Origin: Obscuribacter phosphatis_A
GTDB lineage: Bacteria > Cyanobacteriota > Vampirovibrionia > Obscuribacterales > Obscuribacteraceae
Direction of reading: 5' to 3'
Length of the DNA stretch: 64,000 nucleotides
NCBI GenBank assembly: GCA_017303615.1
Contig: JAFLCK010000014.1
Location: 65,986 to 129,985, forward strand
Shown: in pieces, positions 25,850 to 34,322 of the stretch
Layout of the letters: each line of letters opens with the position of its first letter
Position numbering within the stretch: position 1 is the stretch's first letter
The notes under the pieces: model-generated
The model's input: the letters and a program-made list of their open reading frames with translations, nothing else
Database searches by the model: none
What the model was told of the DNA's origin: nothing
Program-made: the position numbers and the translations under genes

Positions 25850-26650
25850 ATGAGCGGTCGTGATAAGCAAGAATCTTCGCGCAAGAAAAACAGCGAGATT
25901 TCTTGCAGCCAATCTGAAAAGCAGCCAGAAAAGCAGCCAGAAAAGTTTCGTCTCAACCGAGCTGTCGCTCTCACTGGTCTAGCCAGCAGGCGCAAAGCTG
26001 ACGAACTCATTGCCCAGGGGCAAGTGAAGGTGAATGGAGTGGTCGTGAAAGATTTTTCTTTCATGGTTTCTCTTCAAGACAAAATTGAAGTGGGACGCGA
26101 CAACGCCCCACTTCTTTCTTTTGAATACATCGCCCTAAACAAGCCAAAAGGCATTGTCTCTACCTGCGAAGACGAACGCGGGCGCAAATGTCTCATCGAC
26201 CTTTTGCCTGAAGAACTGAAGCATCTCAAGCCGGTGGGGCGCTTGGACCGCGATTCGGAAGGTTTGATTCTTTTGACTAATGACGGCGAATTCACCAAAA
26301 TTCTCACTCATCCATCCCATGACATTCCTAAAATTTACCGAGTGACTGTCAAGGGGAAGCTGGAGCAATCTCATTTGCGTCAGCTCGCCTCTGGTGTTAA
26401 GTTGTCGGATGGTATGACTAGAGCGGCTAAGGTTCGCAAAATTTCTGCAAATTATGACTCGACAACTTTTGAAATTGCCATCAAAGAGGGGCGAAATCGG
26501 CAAATCAGGCGCATGTGCGCTACACTCGGCTATGATGTAACTCGTTTAGTCAGGGTTGCCATAGGTGGGTTACAATTGAGTCAGTTGCCGTCTGGAAAAT
26601 GGCGTCGGCTCACCGATAGAGAGATATCGCAAGAGATATTCGATAGATAG
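25850..26650 (+). CDS. rluB: Ribosomal large subunit pseudouridine synthase (RluB/RsuA family)
   Basis: Converts a uridine of ribosomal RNA to pseudouridine. After a basic, Gln/Glu-rich extension (with a KQPEKQPEK duplication) comes an S4 RNA-binding domain (about 35-80: RLNRAVALTGLASRRKADELIAQGQVKVNG) and the catalytic domain with GRLDRDSEGLILLTNDGEF, holding the essential Asp, and later EGRNRQIRRMCATLGYDVTRLVRVAIG. 266 residues. The RluB versus RsuA target cannot be settled by eye; RluB (23S) is favoured by EGRNRQIRRM and GGLQLSQLPSGKWR. Confidence 0.93.
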   Translation: MSGRDKQESSRKKNSEISCSQSEKQPEKQPEKFRLNRAVALTGLASRRKADELIAQGQVKVNGVVVKDFSFMVSLQDKIEVGRDNAPLLSFEYIALNKPKGIVSTCEDERGRKCLIDLLPEELKHLKPVGRLDRDSEGLILLTNDGEFTKILTHPSHDIPKIYRVTVKGKLEQSHLRQLASGVKLSDGMTRAAKVRKISANYDSTTFEIAIKEGRNRQIRRMCATLGYDVTRLVRVAIGGLQLSQLPSGKWRRLTDREISQEIFDR

Positions 26651-26729
26651 CCTGTTTCGCATCAGCAAATTTTAGGCAAGCAAGCATAATAGACACCAAA
26701 ACAAAACAAATTCAGGTTGGGGAATAGCG

Positions 26730-27827
26730 GTGACTGCCACAATGTCGTTAGAACAAGTAGGACAAAAACTAAAATCGGCAAGGGAAGCCCAGAATCTGAC
26801 CCTCGGTCAGGTTTATGACCGTATCCGTATTTCCACTTCAAATCTCGAAGCAATCGAAGAAGGACGACTGGAAGATCTGCCCGAACCGGTGTACGTAGCT
26901 GGTTTTATCAAACGTTACGGCGACATGCTTGGTCTATCTGGCCAGACCTTGGTGGAAGAATACAAAAGAACCATGACCGGTGAGAATGGCAAGGGTAATG
27001 GACTTTTCGGCATAGTCAAGAACAGTCAGCCGATAGCCGCTCCCACAGTTAGTTATGTCGCACCGCCGCGTCTTGTTTCCGACGCTCCTAGTTTCACCAA
27101 AACATTTTTCTATCCCAGTCTGCTTTTGGTAGCCGTTGTAGCCAGCGTCAGCGGACTGCTTTGGTGGCAACAACAGCAACTGGCTCAACAGCAAGATCCT
27201 TCAGTTCTGGCTCTGCGTGATTCGACCTCGCGTTTCAATGCCGCCGGCATGCAGGTTGCAGCCGGCACAAGCCAGATGCCCACCGCGCAAGTTCCGAGTG
27301 TTTTGCCGGCCAGCACAGGCAAGATCACACTCGCCGCAAGCCAATATGTTTGGGTCGAAGTCAAGTCAATGGCTACTGGTGCCCCCTTGTTCACCGGCTA
27401 TCTTGAAGCCGGAGACAAGCGTGACTTTCAGGACCCGCAAGGGTTGACAGTGCGAGCCGGTAACGGTGGTTCTTTGTCGGTTACCGATTTCACCGGCAAG
27501 ACAGAGGTTATGGGCGCTCCCGGCAAGGTCAAGGAAATCACCTACACACCTCCGGCTCAGACTCAGCCTGGTGCGGCCGCGCAAGTGGCCGATCAGAGCA
27601 GCGGTGCCTCAAGTGCAAGCACTGGAGCCGTCAAGCCTGTAACAAATGTAAAGAGGCCGATTTCATACAAGCGCTCGGTCTCGGATGCCGCTGGCACGGG
27701 CGAAAGACGCCCTCGGCGGCTTGATGATGGCGGCACCAGAGACATACCGGGCATATCGTCCGGAGGCGGGATTAGATCAATCGAAACCCCTTACCGTTAC
27801 AATGATGGTCGTCTTGATAACGAATAG
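26730..27827 (+). CDS. rodZ: Cytoskeletal protein RodZ
   Basis: Membrane protein linking MreB to the periplasmic elongasome. 365 residues: an N-terminal Cro/C1-like helix-turn-helix (residues 6-75: LEQVGQKLKSAREAQNLTLGQVYDRIRIS, then LEDLPEPVYVAGFIKRYGDMLGL), a basic juxtamembrane stretch, a membrane helix (about 130-148), a Gln/Ala-rich linker, and a periplasmic DUF4115 beta domain (TLAASQYVWVEVKSMATGAPLFTGYLEAGDK...GNGGSLSVTDFTGK). The GTG start (26730) has GGGGA 6 nt upstream. The tail is Pro/Ser/Arg-rich and unusual in length. rimO follows 38 bp later. It complements the mre operon at 12-16 kb. Confidence 0.93.
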   Translation: MTATMSLEQVGQKLKSAREAQNLTLGQVYDRIRISTSNLEAIEEGRLEDLPEPVYVAGFIKRYGDMLGLSGQTLVEEYKRTMTGENGKGNGLFGIVKNSQPIAAPTVSYVAPPRLVSDAPSFTKTFFYPSLLLVAVVASVSGLLWWQQQQLAQQQDPSVLALRDSTSRFNAAGMQVAAGTSQMPTAQVPSVLPASTGKITLAASQYVWVEVKSMATGAPLFTGYLEAGDKRDFQDPQGLTVRAGNGGSLSVTDFTGKTEVMGAPGKVKEITYTPPAQTQPGAAAQVADQSSGASSASTGAVKPVTNVKRPISYKRSVSDAAGTGERRPRRLDDGGTRDIPGISSGGGIRSIETPYRYNDGRLDNE

Positions 27828-27865
27828 GTCGGTTATCTAGCTTTCGATTCGGTGAGGAAAATCTG

Positions 27866-29242
27866 ATGCGCAACCCCAAGATCGGGGTGGTTTCACTTGG
27901 CTGTCCAAAGAATGCCACTGACACCGAGGTTATGCTCGGTTTATTGAATAAAGCTGGTTTTGAAGTCACTTTTGACAACGACGAAGCACAGATGTGCCTA
28001 GTGAATACCTGTTCTTTTATCGGCGATGCCCGCAAAGAATCAGTGCGCACCTTGGTGGAACTGGCAGATCAAGGTAAAGAGCTGATTATCGCCGGTTGTC
28101 TGGCGCAGCATTTTAAAGAAGAACTCCTCGAAGAAATTCCTGAAGCTCGCGCTCTGGTCGGAACCGGTGACATCACCAAGATTGTCGATGTAATCAAATC
28201 AATTGCCCAGGACTCATCGCTTCGCGTGGTCGAAGTATCCGATGTACCAAATAACTATGACGATGAAGTCTTGCCTCGCATGGCTACTGGAGTCGGCGCT
28301 TCTGCTTATCTCAAGATAGCCGAAGGCTGCGACCATAGCTGCTCCTTCTGCATCATTCCGCAATTGCGCGGTAAGTTCCGCTCCCGCACTATCGAGTCTT
28401 TAGTTAAAGAAGCACGCATGCTGGTCGTGGGCGGTGTGAAAGAAATCATTCTTGTCTCACAAGACTCCAGTTATTACGGGCTAGATATCTATAACCGTAT
28501 GGCCCTGCCTGAGCTTTTGGAAGCCCTGCATGAGATAGAAGAACTAGACTGGATCAGGGTGATGTATTGTTACCCGACCGAAACCAATAAGGCCTTGCTC
28601 ACCACCATGGCTCGTCTGCCCAAGGTGGTCAAGTATGTCGATATTCCGCTGCAGCATTCACACCCTGATGTTTTGGCCGCTATGGCTCGACCTAAGCATC
28701 CAGAAAAGGTCATGGACCTAATTCGCGAAAACCTGCCCGGGGTCAAAATTCGCTCTACCTTTATAGTGGGCTTCCCGGGTGAAACAGAAGAACATTTTGA
28801 GCATCTCTATAATTTTATAGACCGATATCGGTTCGATAGATTGGGTGTTTTCACTTACAGCCGTCAGATGGAAGTACCTAGCGGCCACATGGAAGACCAG
28901 ATACCCGAGAAAGTCAAGAAGAACCGTCAGAAGCGCATAATGCAGTTGCAGCATGGCATTTCGCTATCCCTCAATGAAGCCATGGTGGGCAGTCGCATAC
29001 CGGTCTTGGTGGAAAGCTATGACGAGTCTAAAAAGCTCTATATCGGCCGCTCGCAATGGGATGCCCCTGGCATAGACAACCAGGTCTACATTAGAGAGAG
29101 CGACGAGACTGTCTATATGGCTGAGGTCAATAATGTCTTGGTGGAAAGTGCCAAGCCCTATGATCTTTATGGCGTTGCTTGTGGCGAAGACAGTCTTTCA
29201 GAGCTGGTTTCAGTCGTTTCGACAAAAAATAAGAAGGCTTAA
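27866..29242 (+). CDS. rimO: Ribosomal protein S12 methylthiotransferase RimO
   Basis: Radical-SAM enzyme that adds a methylthio group to the conserved Asp of ribosomal protein S12. 458 residues. UPF0004 domain with cysteines for the auxiliary cluster (SLGCPKN, NTCSFIGDARKES, AGCLAQ); radical SAM motif GCDHSCSFCIIPQLRG (CxxxCxxC at about 155-162); SQDSSYYG and the GFPGETEEHFEHL segment; a C-terminal TRAM domain (about 385-445). SFCIIPQLRGKFRSR is typical of RimO rather than MiaB. A GATATC-centred palindrome (28821-28832) falls inside the gene. Confidence 0.96.
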   Translation: MRNPKIGVVSLGCPKNATDTEVMLGLLNKAGFEVTFDNDEAQMCLVNTCSFIGDARKESVRTLVELADQGKELIIAGCLAQHFKEELLEEIPEARALVGTGDITKIVDVIKSIAQDSSLRVVEVSDVPNNYDDEVLPRMATGVGASAYLKIAEGCDHSCSFCIIPQLRGKFRSRTIESLVKEARMLVVGGVKEIILVSQDSSYYGLDIYNRMALPELLEALHEIEELDWIRVMYCYPTETNKALLTTMARLPKVVKYVDIPLQHSHPDVLAAMARPKHPEKVMDLIRENLPGVKIRSTFIVGFPGETEEHFEHLYNFIDRYRFDRLGVFTYSRQMEVPSGHMEDQIPEKVKKNRQKRIMQLQHGISLSLNEAMVGSRIPVLVESYDESKKLYIGRSQWDAPGIDNQVYIRESDETVYMAEVNNVLVESAKPYDLYGVACGEDSLSELVSVVSTKNKKA

Positions 29243-29299
29243 AGCTTTCCGTGCTATATTGTCAACAGGGAGTGTCCGCACTTTCTCGAGGCAAAAGAT

Positions 29300-29800
29300 G
29301 TGATCGGCAAGCGGAACAAGTCGGCCAATCTATATATAGGTGACGATGCAGCCTATGTAACCAGTTTGGCATTTGATGACCAAGGCTTTTATGTCAGTCT
29401 CAACAATAGGCAGCGTCTCGCTGATGCTCTTGCTTGTTGCCTAGAAAGTGAGATACAACCTCTCACTATTGCTGATTCGATTAGACGGCGCATTGCAGTG
29501 GAAGAACGCGTGAAAGAGTGTATTCCGGCTGCGCAGTTGCCTGGTTTGCACGAGTTGTTCATAGAAGTCGAGGGTGATTTCTTTGTCATCCATCTCTTTT
29601 GCGATGGTTATAAGCAAAGCACCGTTTTGGCGCGTGTCTTGATCGAGCGCGGCTATTTCGCCCTCGCCAACGAAATAGTGGCACACTGCCAGTCGTCTGG
29701 CGGGGGATCCAGTTTAGCCAGTTTATTCCCTTTATTCCCTCGACTGTTCCCCATTTTCTGGGGCTGGTTGGTAAAGAACTTGGGCAATCTCAAGGTCTAA
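29300..29800 (+). CDS. Hypothetical protein
   Basis: 166 residues, not recognised. The start is taken as GTG 29300 (an overlapping ATG at 29298 is immediately followed by TGA in its own frame). The body has mixed alpha/beta character with two or three cysteines (ACCLESE, VKECIPAAQ). The end is hydrophobic (LASLFPLFPRLFPIFWGWLVKNL) and could be membrane-associated. It follows rimO by 57 bp on the same strand. Confidence 0.6.
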   Translation: MIGKRNKSANLYIGDDAAYVTSLAFDDQGFYVSLNNRQRLADALACCLESEIQPLTIADSIRRRIAVEERVKECIPAAQLPGLHELFIEVEGDFFVIHLFCDGYKQSTVLARVLIERGYFALANEIVAHCQSSGGGSSLASLFPLFPRLFPIFWGWLVKNLGNLKV

Positions 29801-29926
29801 TTTCTTTCACTTTCTTTTCAGACCTTGTGCTTGCTGTGATATCGTCTGTAGTGGCGCCCATCTTTTATTTCGTAAAGAAAAAGAAGCCTGCTTCAAGAGC
29901 GCTAGCTCTAACTCTCAAGCGCTGCT

Positions 29927-29946
29927 TTACTTACTTACTTGCTTAC
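29927..29946. repeat. Tetranucleotide microsatellite at the double-MarR stop codon
   Basis: Five consecutive TTAC units on the plus strand, one of them TTGC. On the coding (minus) strand this is a (GTAA)n run that encodes the last residues and the TAA stop. Slippage would alter only the C-terminal end. Confidence 0.8.
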
Positions 29947-30892
29947 TCTCAAGCGCGGTGATCATGCGCTGCAGAAAGTCTTTCATAAAATCTATATCGC
30001 TTGGTTTTAGCCCCTTTGTGGTGTCGCCTGTGATGGCAAGGGCAAGGGGCGGCAAGACTTGATAAAGCTCTTTGCCTCTTGCGGTGAGAAAGACTAGTAT
30101 TCTTCTTTTGTCTTGTTCGTCTACCCGTCTAGAAACCAGTCCTCTTTCTTCCATGCGGTCAAGCAGTCCAGTGAGAGTTCCCCCTACCATATCAACATGG
30201 CTGCCAATCTCCATCGTGGTGATGCCCTCTTGCCGCCATAGCCGGCACAGGGCTACCCATTGCACGGTGGTCACTTCATAGGGCGAAAGCACTTCAGAAA
30301 AGCGACGGCTCAGTGCCAGTGTCAGCACTTTCATGCGATAACCAAGTGATTTAGGCGGCAGTATGCGACTCAGCTCGGGGGGCAATTCATTGCTGCATTC
30401 GGGCAGAGAGCAACTATATTCCGGTATGAGATTTTTTAGGCAATGATCGATAAGTTGGGAGAATCGTTCTTTCTCTTCTTTGCTTATCTGTTCGAGAGCT
30501 TGGTCCCATATTTGTCTAACCAGTCGGGGCAGTTCGTTCAAGAGCTGGCTGCCTTTCTCGGTCAAGAAGACTCGCCAAATACGGCGGTCTTGCTTGTCTC
30601 TGCGACGCACCACCAGCTTTCTCTTTTCCATGCGGTCCAGCACTCCAGTAAGAGTGCCGCCGATTTGTTGAATTTGACGAGCTATATAGGTGACCGGCTG
30701 TCCGTCGCGTCGCCACAAGCAAGAAAGAACTATCCAGTGATTGGCGGTCAGTTGAAAGGGCTCCAGCTGATTGGTCAGCTTCAGCGTCAAGAGATTAGAA
30801 GCACGCTTGGTAAGCGAACCTAAGGAAGTTCGATCGAGAAACTGTTTGTACTCTTCGATTTGTGTTGAGTTGTTAAGAGAACTTCGCTCCAT
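29927..30892 (-). CDS. Tandem (fused) double MarR-family regulator
   Basis: DNA-binding repressor-type protein built of two complete MarR domains in one 321-residue chain, so it may act as a single-chain pseudo-dimer. Domain 1 (about 20-150) has the winged helix ANHWIVLSCLWRRDGQPVTY...GGTLTGVLDRMEKRKLVVRR with wing RRDKQDRR. Domain 2 (about 180-310) repeats it: TVQWVALCRLWRQEGITTME...GGTLTGLLDRMEERGLVSRR with wing DEQDKRR. Ordinary MarR proteins have one domain of about 145 residues and dimerise. ATG 30892 is chosen; an in-frame TTG at 30934 is possible. It is divergent from the RND efflux operon, its probable target. The 3' end is a GTAA microsatellite that supplies the stop codon. Confidence 0.93.
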   Translation of the reverse strand: MERSSLNNSTQIEEYKQFLDRTSLGSLTKRASNLLTLKLTNQLEPFQLTANHWIVLSCLWRRDGQPVTYIARQIQQIGGTLTGVLDRMEKRKLVVRRRDKQDRRIWRVFLTEKGSQLLNELPRLVRQIWDQALEQISKEEKERFSQLIDHCLKNLIPEYSCSLPECSNELPPELSRILPPKSLGYRMKVLTLALSRRFSEVLSPYEVTTVQWVALCRLWRQEGITTMEIGSHVDMVGGTLTGLLDRMEERGLVSRRVDEQDKRRILVFLTARGKELYQVLPPLALAITGDTTKGLKPSDIDFMKDFLQRMITALESKQVSK

Positions 30893-31000
30893 TATTCGTC
30901 GCTTTCCATACTCTAACGCCAAATCCAAGACCAAATTAGCAGATTTTGCCGGACGCTACTTCTAGTGCCCAAAGGCAACAGATTAAATAAGTGTTGCAAA

Positions 31001-31030
31001 TGCGAATATTTCGTATAACCTATAATTATA
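31001..31030. promoter_or_regulatory. Promoter/operator region of the RND efflux operon
   Basis: An imperfect palindrome TGCGAATATTTCGTA (31001-31015; arms match at 5 of 6 positions around TAT) is followed by TATAATTATA (31021-31030), a perfect 10-bp palindrome containing a consensus -10 box. A TTGCAA at 30994-30999 is a possible -35, though 21 nt from that -10 box. Position between divergent double-MarR and RND genes fits a MarR operator. This is inferred from position and symmetry only. Confidence 0.4.
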
Positions 31031-31049
31031 GAGCAGGACATTGGAAGCC

Positions 31050-34000
31050 ATGTGGATAGTCGAACTAGCCCTGAGAAGACCGTACACCTTTGTGGTTACG
31101 TCGCTTTTGCTTGCTATTTTGGGCATCTTTAGCGCTTTGCGCATGCCCACCGACATCTTTCCTTTCGTCAATATGCCGGTTGTGAGCGTCATTTGGAGCT
31201 ATAACAATCTGCCTGCTGAAGAGATGGAGAATCGCATCACCACCATCTGTGAGCGAGCCATCACCACGGTAACCAGTGGCATCGACTTTATTGAGTCGCA
31301 GTCTATGAACGGCATTTCGGTGATTAAGGTGCATATGCACCAAGGGGCTGACCTCGGTAAGGCAGTGGGTACCATCGCTTCACTTTGCCAGACCTTGCTC
31401 AGGGTTTATCCGACAGGCACCACTCCGCCATTAATTACTAGCTTCTCGGCCTCCGACGTGCCCATCTTGCAATTGGGTGTAGGCAGTGAAAGTCTCTCTG
31501 AGTCTGAACTGTTCGACTATGGTTTGAATTTCATTCGCACTGGTCTTTCAGGTGTGCCCGGGGCTTCGATACCCTTGCCCTACGGTGGCAAACAGCGCCA
31601 GGTCATGGTCGATCTCGATCAGAATGCTCTCACCGCTAAAGGGCTCTCGGCCCAAGAAGTGGCAAATGCGGTGGGCAATCAGAACATCATCATTCCATCC
31701 GGCTCAGCCAAGATTGGTGAGACCGAATATGCCGTAAAGCTCAATTCCACCCCGCAAATAATCGATGATTTCAACGAATTGCCCATCAAGCAGATTAACG
31801 GCGCCACTGTTTATCTCAAAGATGTCGCTCAAGTGCATGACGGCTATGCCGTGCAGACCAATATAGTGCGCCAAAATGGGCGGCGCTCCACCCTGCTCAA
31901 TGTTCTCAAAAACGGTAATGCTTCCACCATCAAAGTCGTGGAAGACATCAAAAAGGCTCTGCCTCGCATCCTCGCTACCTGTCCACCTGAGCTCAAGGTG
32001 GCTCTTATGTCAGACCAATCGGTTTTCGTCAAAGCCGCCGTCGAAGGTGTGGTGAAAGAAGCTCTTACTGCTGCCTGTCTCACTGCTCTCTTTATGTTTC
32101 TAGTCTTGGCCAGTTGGCGCAGTACTTTGATTGTCGCTGTTTCAATACCGCTTTCGATTCTGGCGTCGATAGTCTGTCTGTATGCCTGCGGGCAGACTCT
32201 CAACACCATGACTCTGGGCGGTTTGGCTTTAGCGGTGGGCATGCTGGTCGACGATGCCACTGTCGAAGTAGAGAATATTCACCGCAATCTTAGTCTCGGT
32301 AAGGCAATCGAAAGGGCAATTCTCGACGGAGCGCAGCAAGTGGCTGCCCCTGCTTTTGTTTCTACCACCGCCATTTGTATAGTCTTTGTGCCGGTCTTTT
32401 TGCTGACTGAGCCGGCTCGCTCACTTTTTGTGCCTTTGGCTTTGGCAGTTGTCTTTGCCATGATGTTCTCTTATTTCCTCTCACGCACATTAGTGCCGGT
32501 TATGGCTCGGGCTCTGCTCAAAAATGAAAGCCATGATCAAGCAAAAACTTCTCTATTAAGCCCTCTCTTTCAACTGAGTGAAAACTTTATCGAGGGCTTA
32601 CGCAGTCATTATCGAGACCTTCTTTCTTATCTGCTTTCGGCTCGACTCTTTTGTTTCGCCGCATTCACGGTTGTCTTTCTCGCTTCTTTTGCCGTTGTCC
32701 CTTTTATTGGGCAAGACTATTTTCCAAAGGTCGACGGTGGGCAGCTTAGGCTGCATTTGCGCCTGCCGGTCGGTACCCGTATAGAAGAGTCGGAGCGAAT
32801 TTTTGCCGCCGTCGAAGATGAAGTGAAGCAAGTGATTGGCAAGAGCGAGATTGAAGATATAGTCGACAATATCGGCTTGCCCACCAGCGGTATAAATCTA
32901 GCTTACGGCGACAATATCACCATTTCCAATTTTGACGGTGAGGTGCTCGTCTCGCTAAAAGAAGGGCACAAGAAATCTACCTTTCAGTATGCCAAAGAGA
33001 TCAGGTCTAGGCTGAAGACAAAGTTTCCAGATGTGCAGCTCTTCTTTCAGCCAGCCGATATCGTTTCGCAGATACTCAATGCCGGTTTGCCGGCACCAAT
33101 AGACATTCAGGTGACAGGGCGAGACAAGGCTCTCAATTTCAAAATTGCTCAACAGGTGAAAGAGGCTGTCAGCAAAGTGAAAGGAGCCGTAGACGTCACC
33201 TTGCATCAAATTGTCGATGCCCCGCAGCTCAACTTCAATATCGACCGAGTCAGAGCCAATCAAATGGGTTTCACTCAGAAAGATATAGCTGCCAATGTTC
33301 TGATTAGTTTGAGCTCGTCTTTCCAAACGGCGCCGAGCTTCTGGGTCAATCCCGCCAACGGAGTCAACTACAACGTGGCCATAATGACTCCGCCTACAAA
33401 GATGCGCAAGATTGACGACATACTTTCGATGCCGCTCACGTCTTCTTCTTCTTCTAATTCTTCTTTAGAAGGGCGCAAGCAGCTCTTAAGCAATCTTGCT
33501 TCGGTTGGCAGATCAGTAACGCCTTCGGTGGTAAGTCATTACAAGATTCAGAATGTCTACAACGTTTTTGTCAATGTACAAGATCGCGACCTGAACGGGG
33601 TGGCGAGCGATATCAAAGAGGCAATCGCCCCAATCGAGAAAAATCTACCCAGGGGCACTTTCATCAATATCAGAGGGCAGGCTGAGAGTATGAATGCTGC
33701 TTTCAGTGCTTTGTTTGGTGGTCTCGTGTTTGCCCTCCTGCTCATCTATCTTCTTCTTGTTGTCAATTTCCATTCTTGGATAGATCCCCTAATTGTTTTG
33801 GGCGCCCTGCCCGGCGCATTTGCCGGCATTGTTTTGGCACTCTTTGCCAGCAATACGCCCTTTAGCGTGCCGGCTCTGATGGGAGCGATCATGAGTATAG
33901 GAGTGGCATCTGCCAATAGCATTCTCTTGGTCACTTTTGCTAATGAAAGATTGCACATGGGCGATACCCCCACCGCCGCCGCCCTGATGTCTGGTTATAC

Positions 34001-34322
34001 AAGAATTAGACCGGTCTTGATGACTGCTACGGCAATGATCCTCGGTATGTTGCCTATGGCTCTGGGTCTTGGTGAGGGCGGCTCGCAGAACGCTCCTCTT
34101 GGGCGAGCTGTAATTGGTGGTTTGATACTAGCCACGGTGACAACTCTTTTGCTTGTACCTTGTCTTTATAGCTTGGTGAAGCGCCGGCGCGACGACCATT
34201 TTAATAGTGCCGCTCAGGAATCTTATGCCGAAAACAACAAGCGAGATAGAAGTAGTGATCACGATTTCGCCACTCTTCTATTCGATAATGAAAACAAAGA
34301 AAATAAAATGGAAGCAAGATGA
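31050..34322 (+). CDS. RND-family efflux pump inner-membrane transporter (AcrB/MexF/MdtB-like)
   Basis: Proton-driven exporter, trimer in the inner membrane. 1090 residues with the RND plan: helix 1 (about 10-30), large periplasmic loop, helices 2-6, helix 7 near 540, second large loop, helices 8-12. The proton-relay helix 4 reads GGLALAVGMLVDDATVEVENIHRN with the DD pair. The start follows the family pattern MWIVELALRRPYTFVVTSLLLAILG, so ATG 31050 is used. A serine run from a TCT trinucleotide repeat (33441-33455) sits in the second periplasmic loop. Pump precedes adaptor, the reverse of the common order, and no TolC-type outer-membrane gene is nearby. Substrate cannot be deduced. The divergent double-MarR protein is the likely regulator. 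Confidence 0.95.
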   Translation: MWIVELALRRPYTFVVTSLLLAILGIFSALRMPTDIFPFVNMPVVSVIWSYNNLPAEEMENRITTICERAITTVTSGIDFIESQSMNGISVIKVHMHQGADLGKAVGTIASLCQTLLRVYPTGTTPPLITSFSASDVPILQLGVGSESLSESELFDYGLNFIRTGLSGVPGASIPLPYGGKQRQVMVDLDQNALTAKGLSAQEVANAVGNQNIIIPSGSAKIGETEYAVKLNSTPQIIDDFNELPIKQINGATVYLKDVAQVHDGYAVQTNIVRQNGRRSTLLNVLKNGNASTIKVVEDIKKALPRILATCPPELKVALMSDQSVFVKAAVEGVVKEALTAACLTALFMFLVLASWRSTLIVAVSIPLSILASIVCLYACGQTLNTMTLGGLALAVGMLVDDATVEVENIHRNLSLGKAIERAILDGAQQVAAPAFVSTTAICIVFVPVFLLTEPARSLFVPLALAVVFAMMFSYFLSRTLVPVMARALLKNESHDQAKTSLLSPLFQLSENFIEGLRSHYRDLLSYLLSARLFCFAAFTVVFLASFAVVPFIGQDYFPKVDGGQLRLHLRLPVGTRIEESERIFAAVEDEVKQVIGKSEIEDIVDNIGLPTSGINLAYGDNITISNFDGEVLVSLKEGHKKSTFQYAKEIRSRLKTKFPDVQLFFQPADIVSQILNAGLPAPIDIQVTGRDKALNFKIAQQVKEAVSKVKGAVDVTLHQIVDAPQLNFNIDRVRANQMGFTQKDIAANVLISLSSSFQTAPSFWVNPANGVNYNVAIMTPPTKMRKIDDILSMPLTSSSSSNSSLEGRKQLLSNLASVGRSVTPSVVSHYKIQNVYNVFVNVQDRDLNGVASDIKEAIAPIEKNLPRGTFINIRGQAESMNAAFSALFGGLVFALLLIYLLLVVNFHSWIDPLIVLGALPGAFAGIVLALFASNTPFSVPALMGAIMSIGVASANSILLVTFANERLHMGDTPTAAALMSGYTRIRPVLMTATAMILGMLPMALGLGEGGSQNAPLGRAVIGGLILATVTTLLLVPCLYSLVKRRRDDHFNSAAQESYAENNKRDRSSDHDFATLLFDNENKENKMEAR

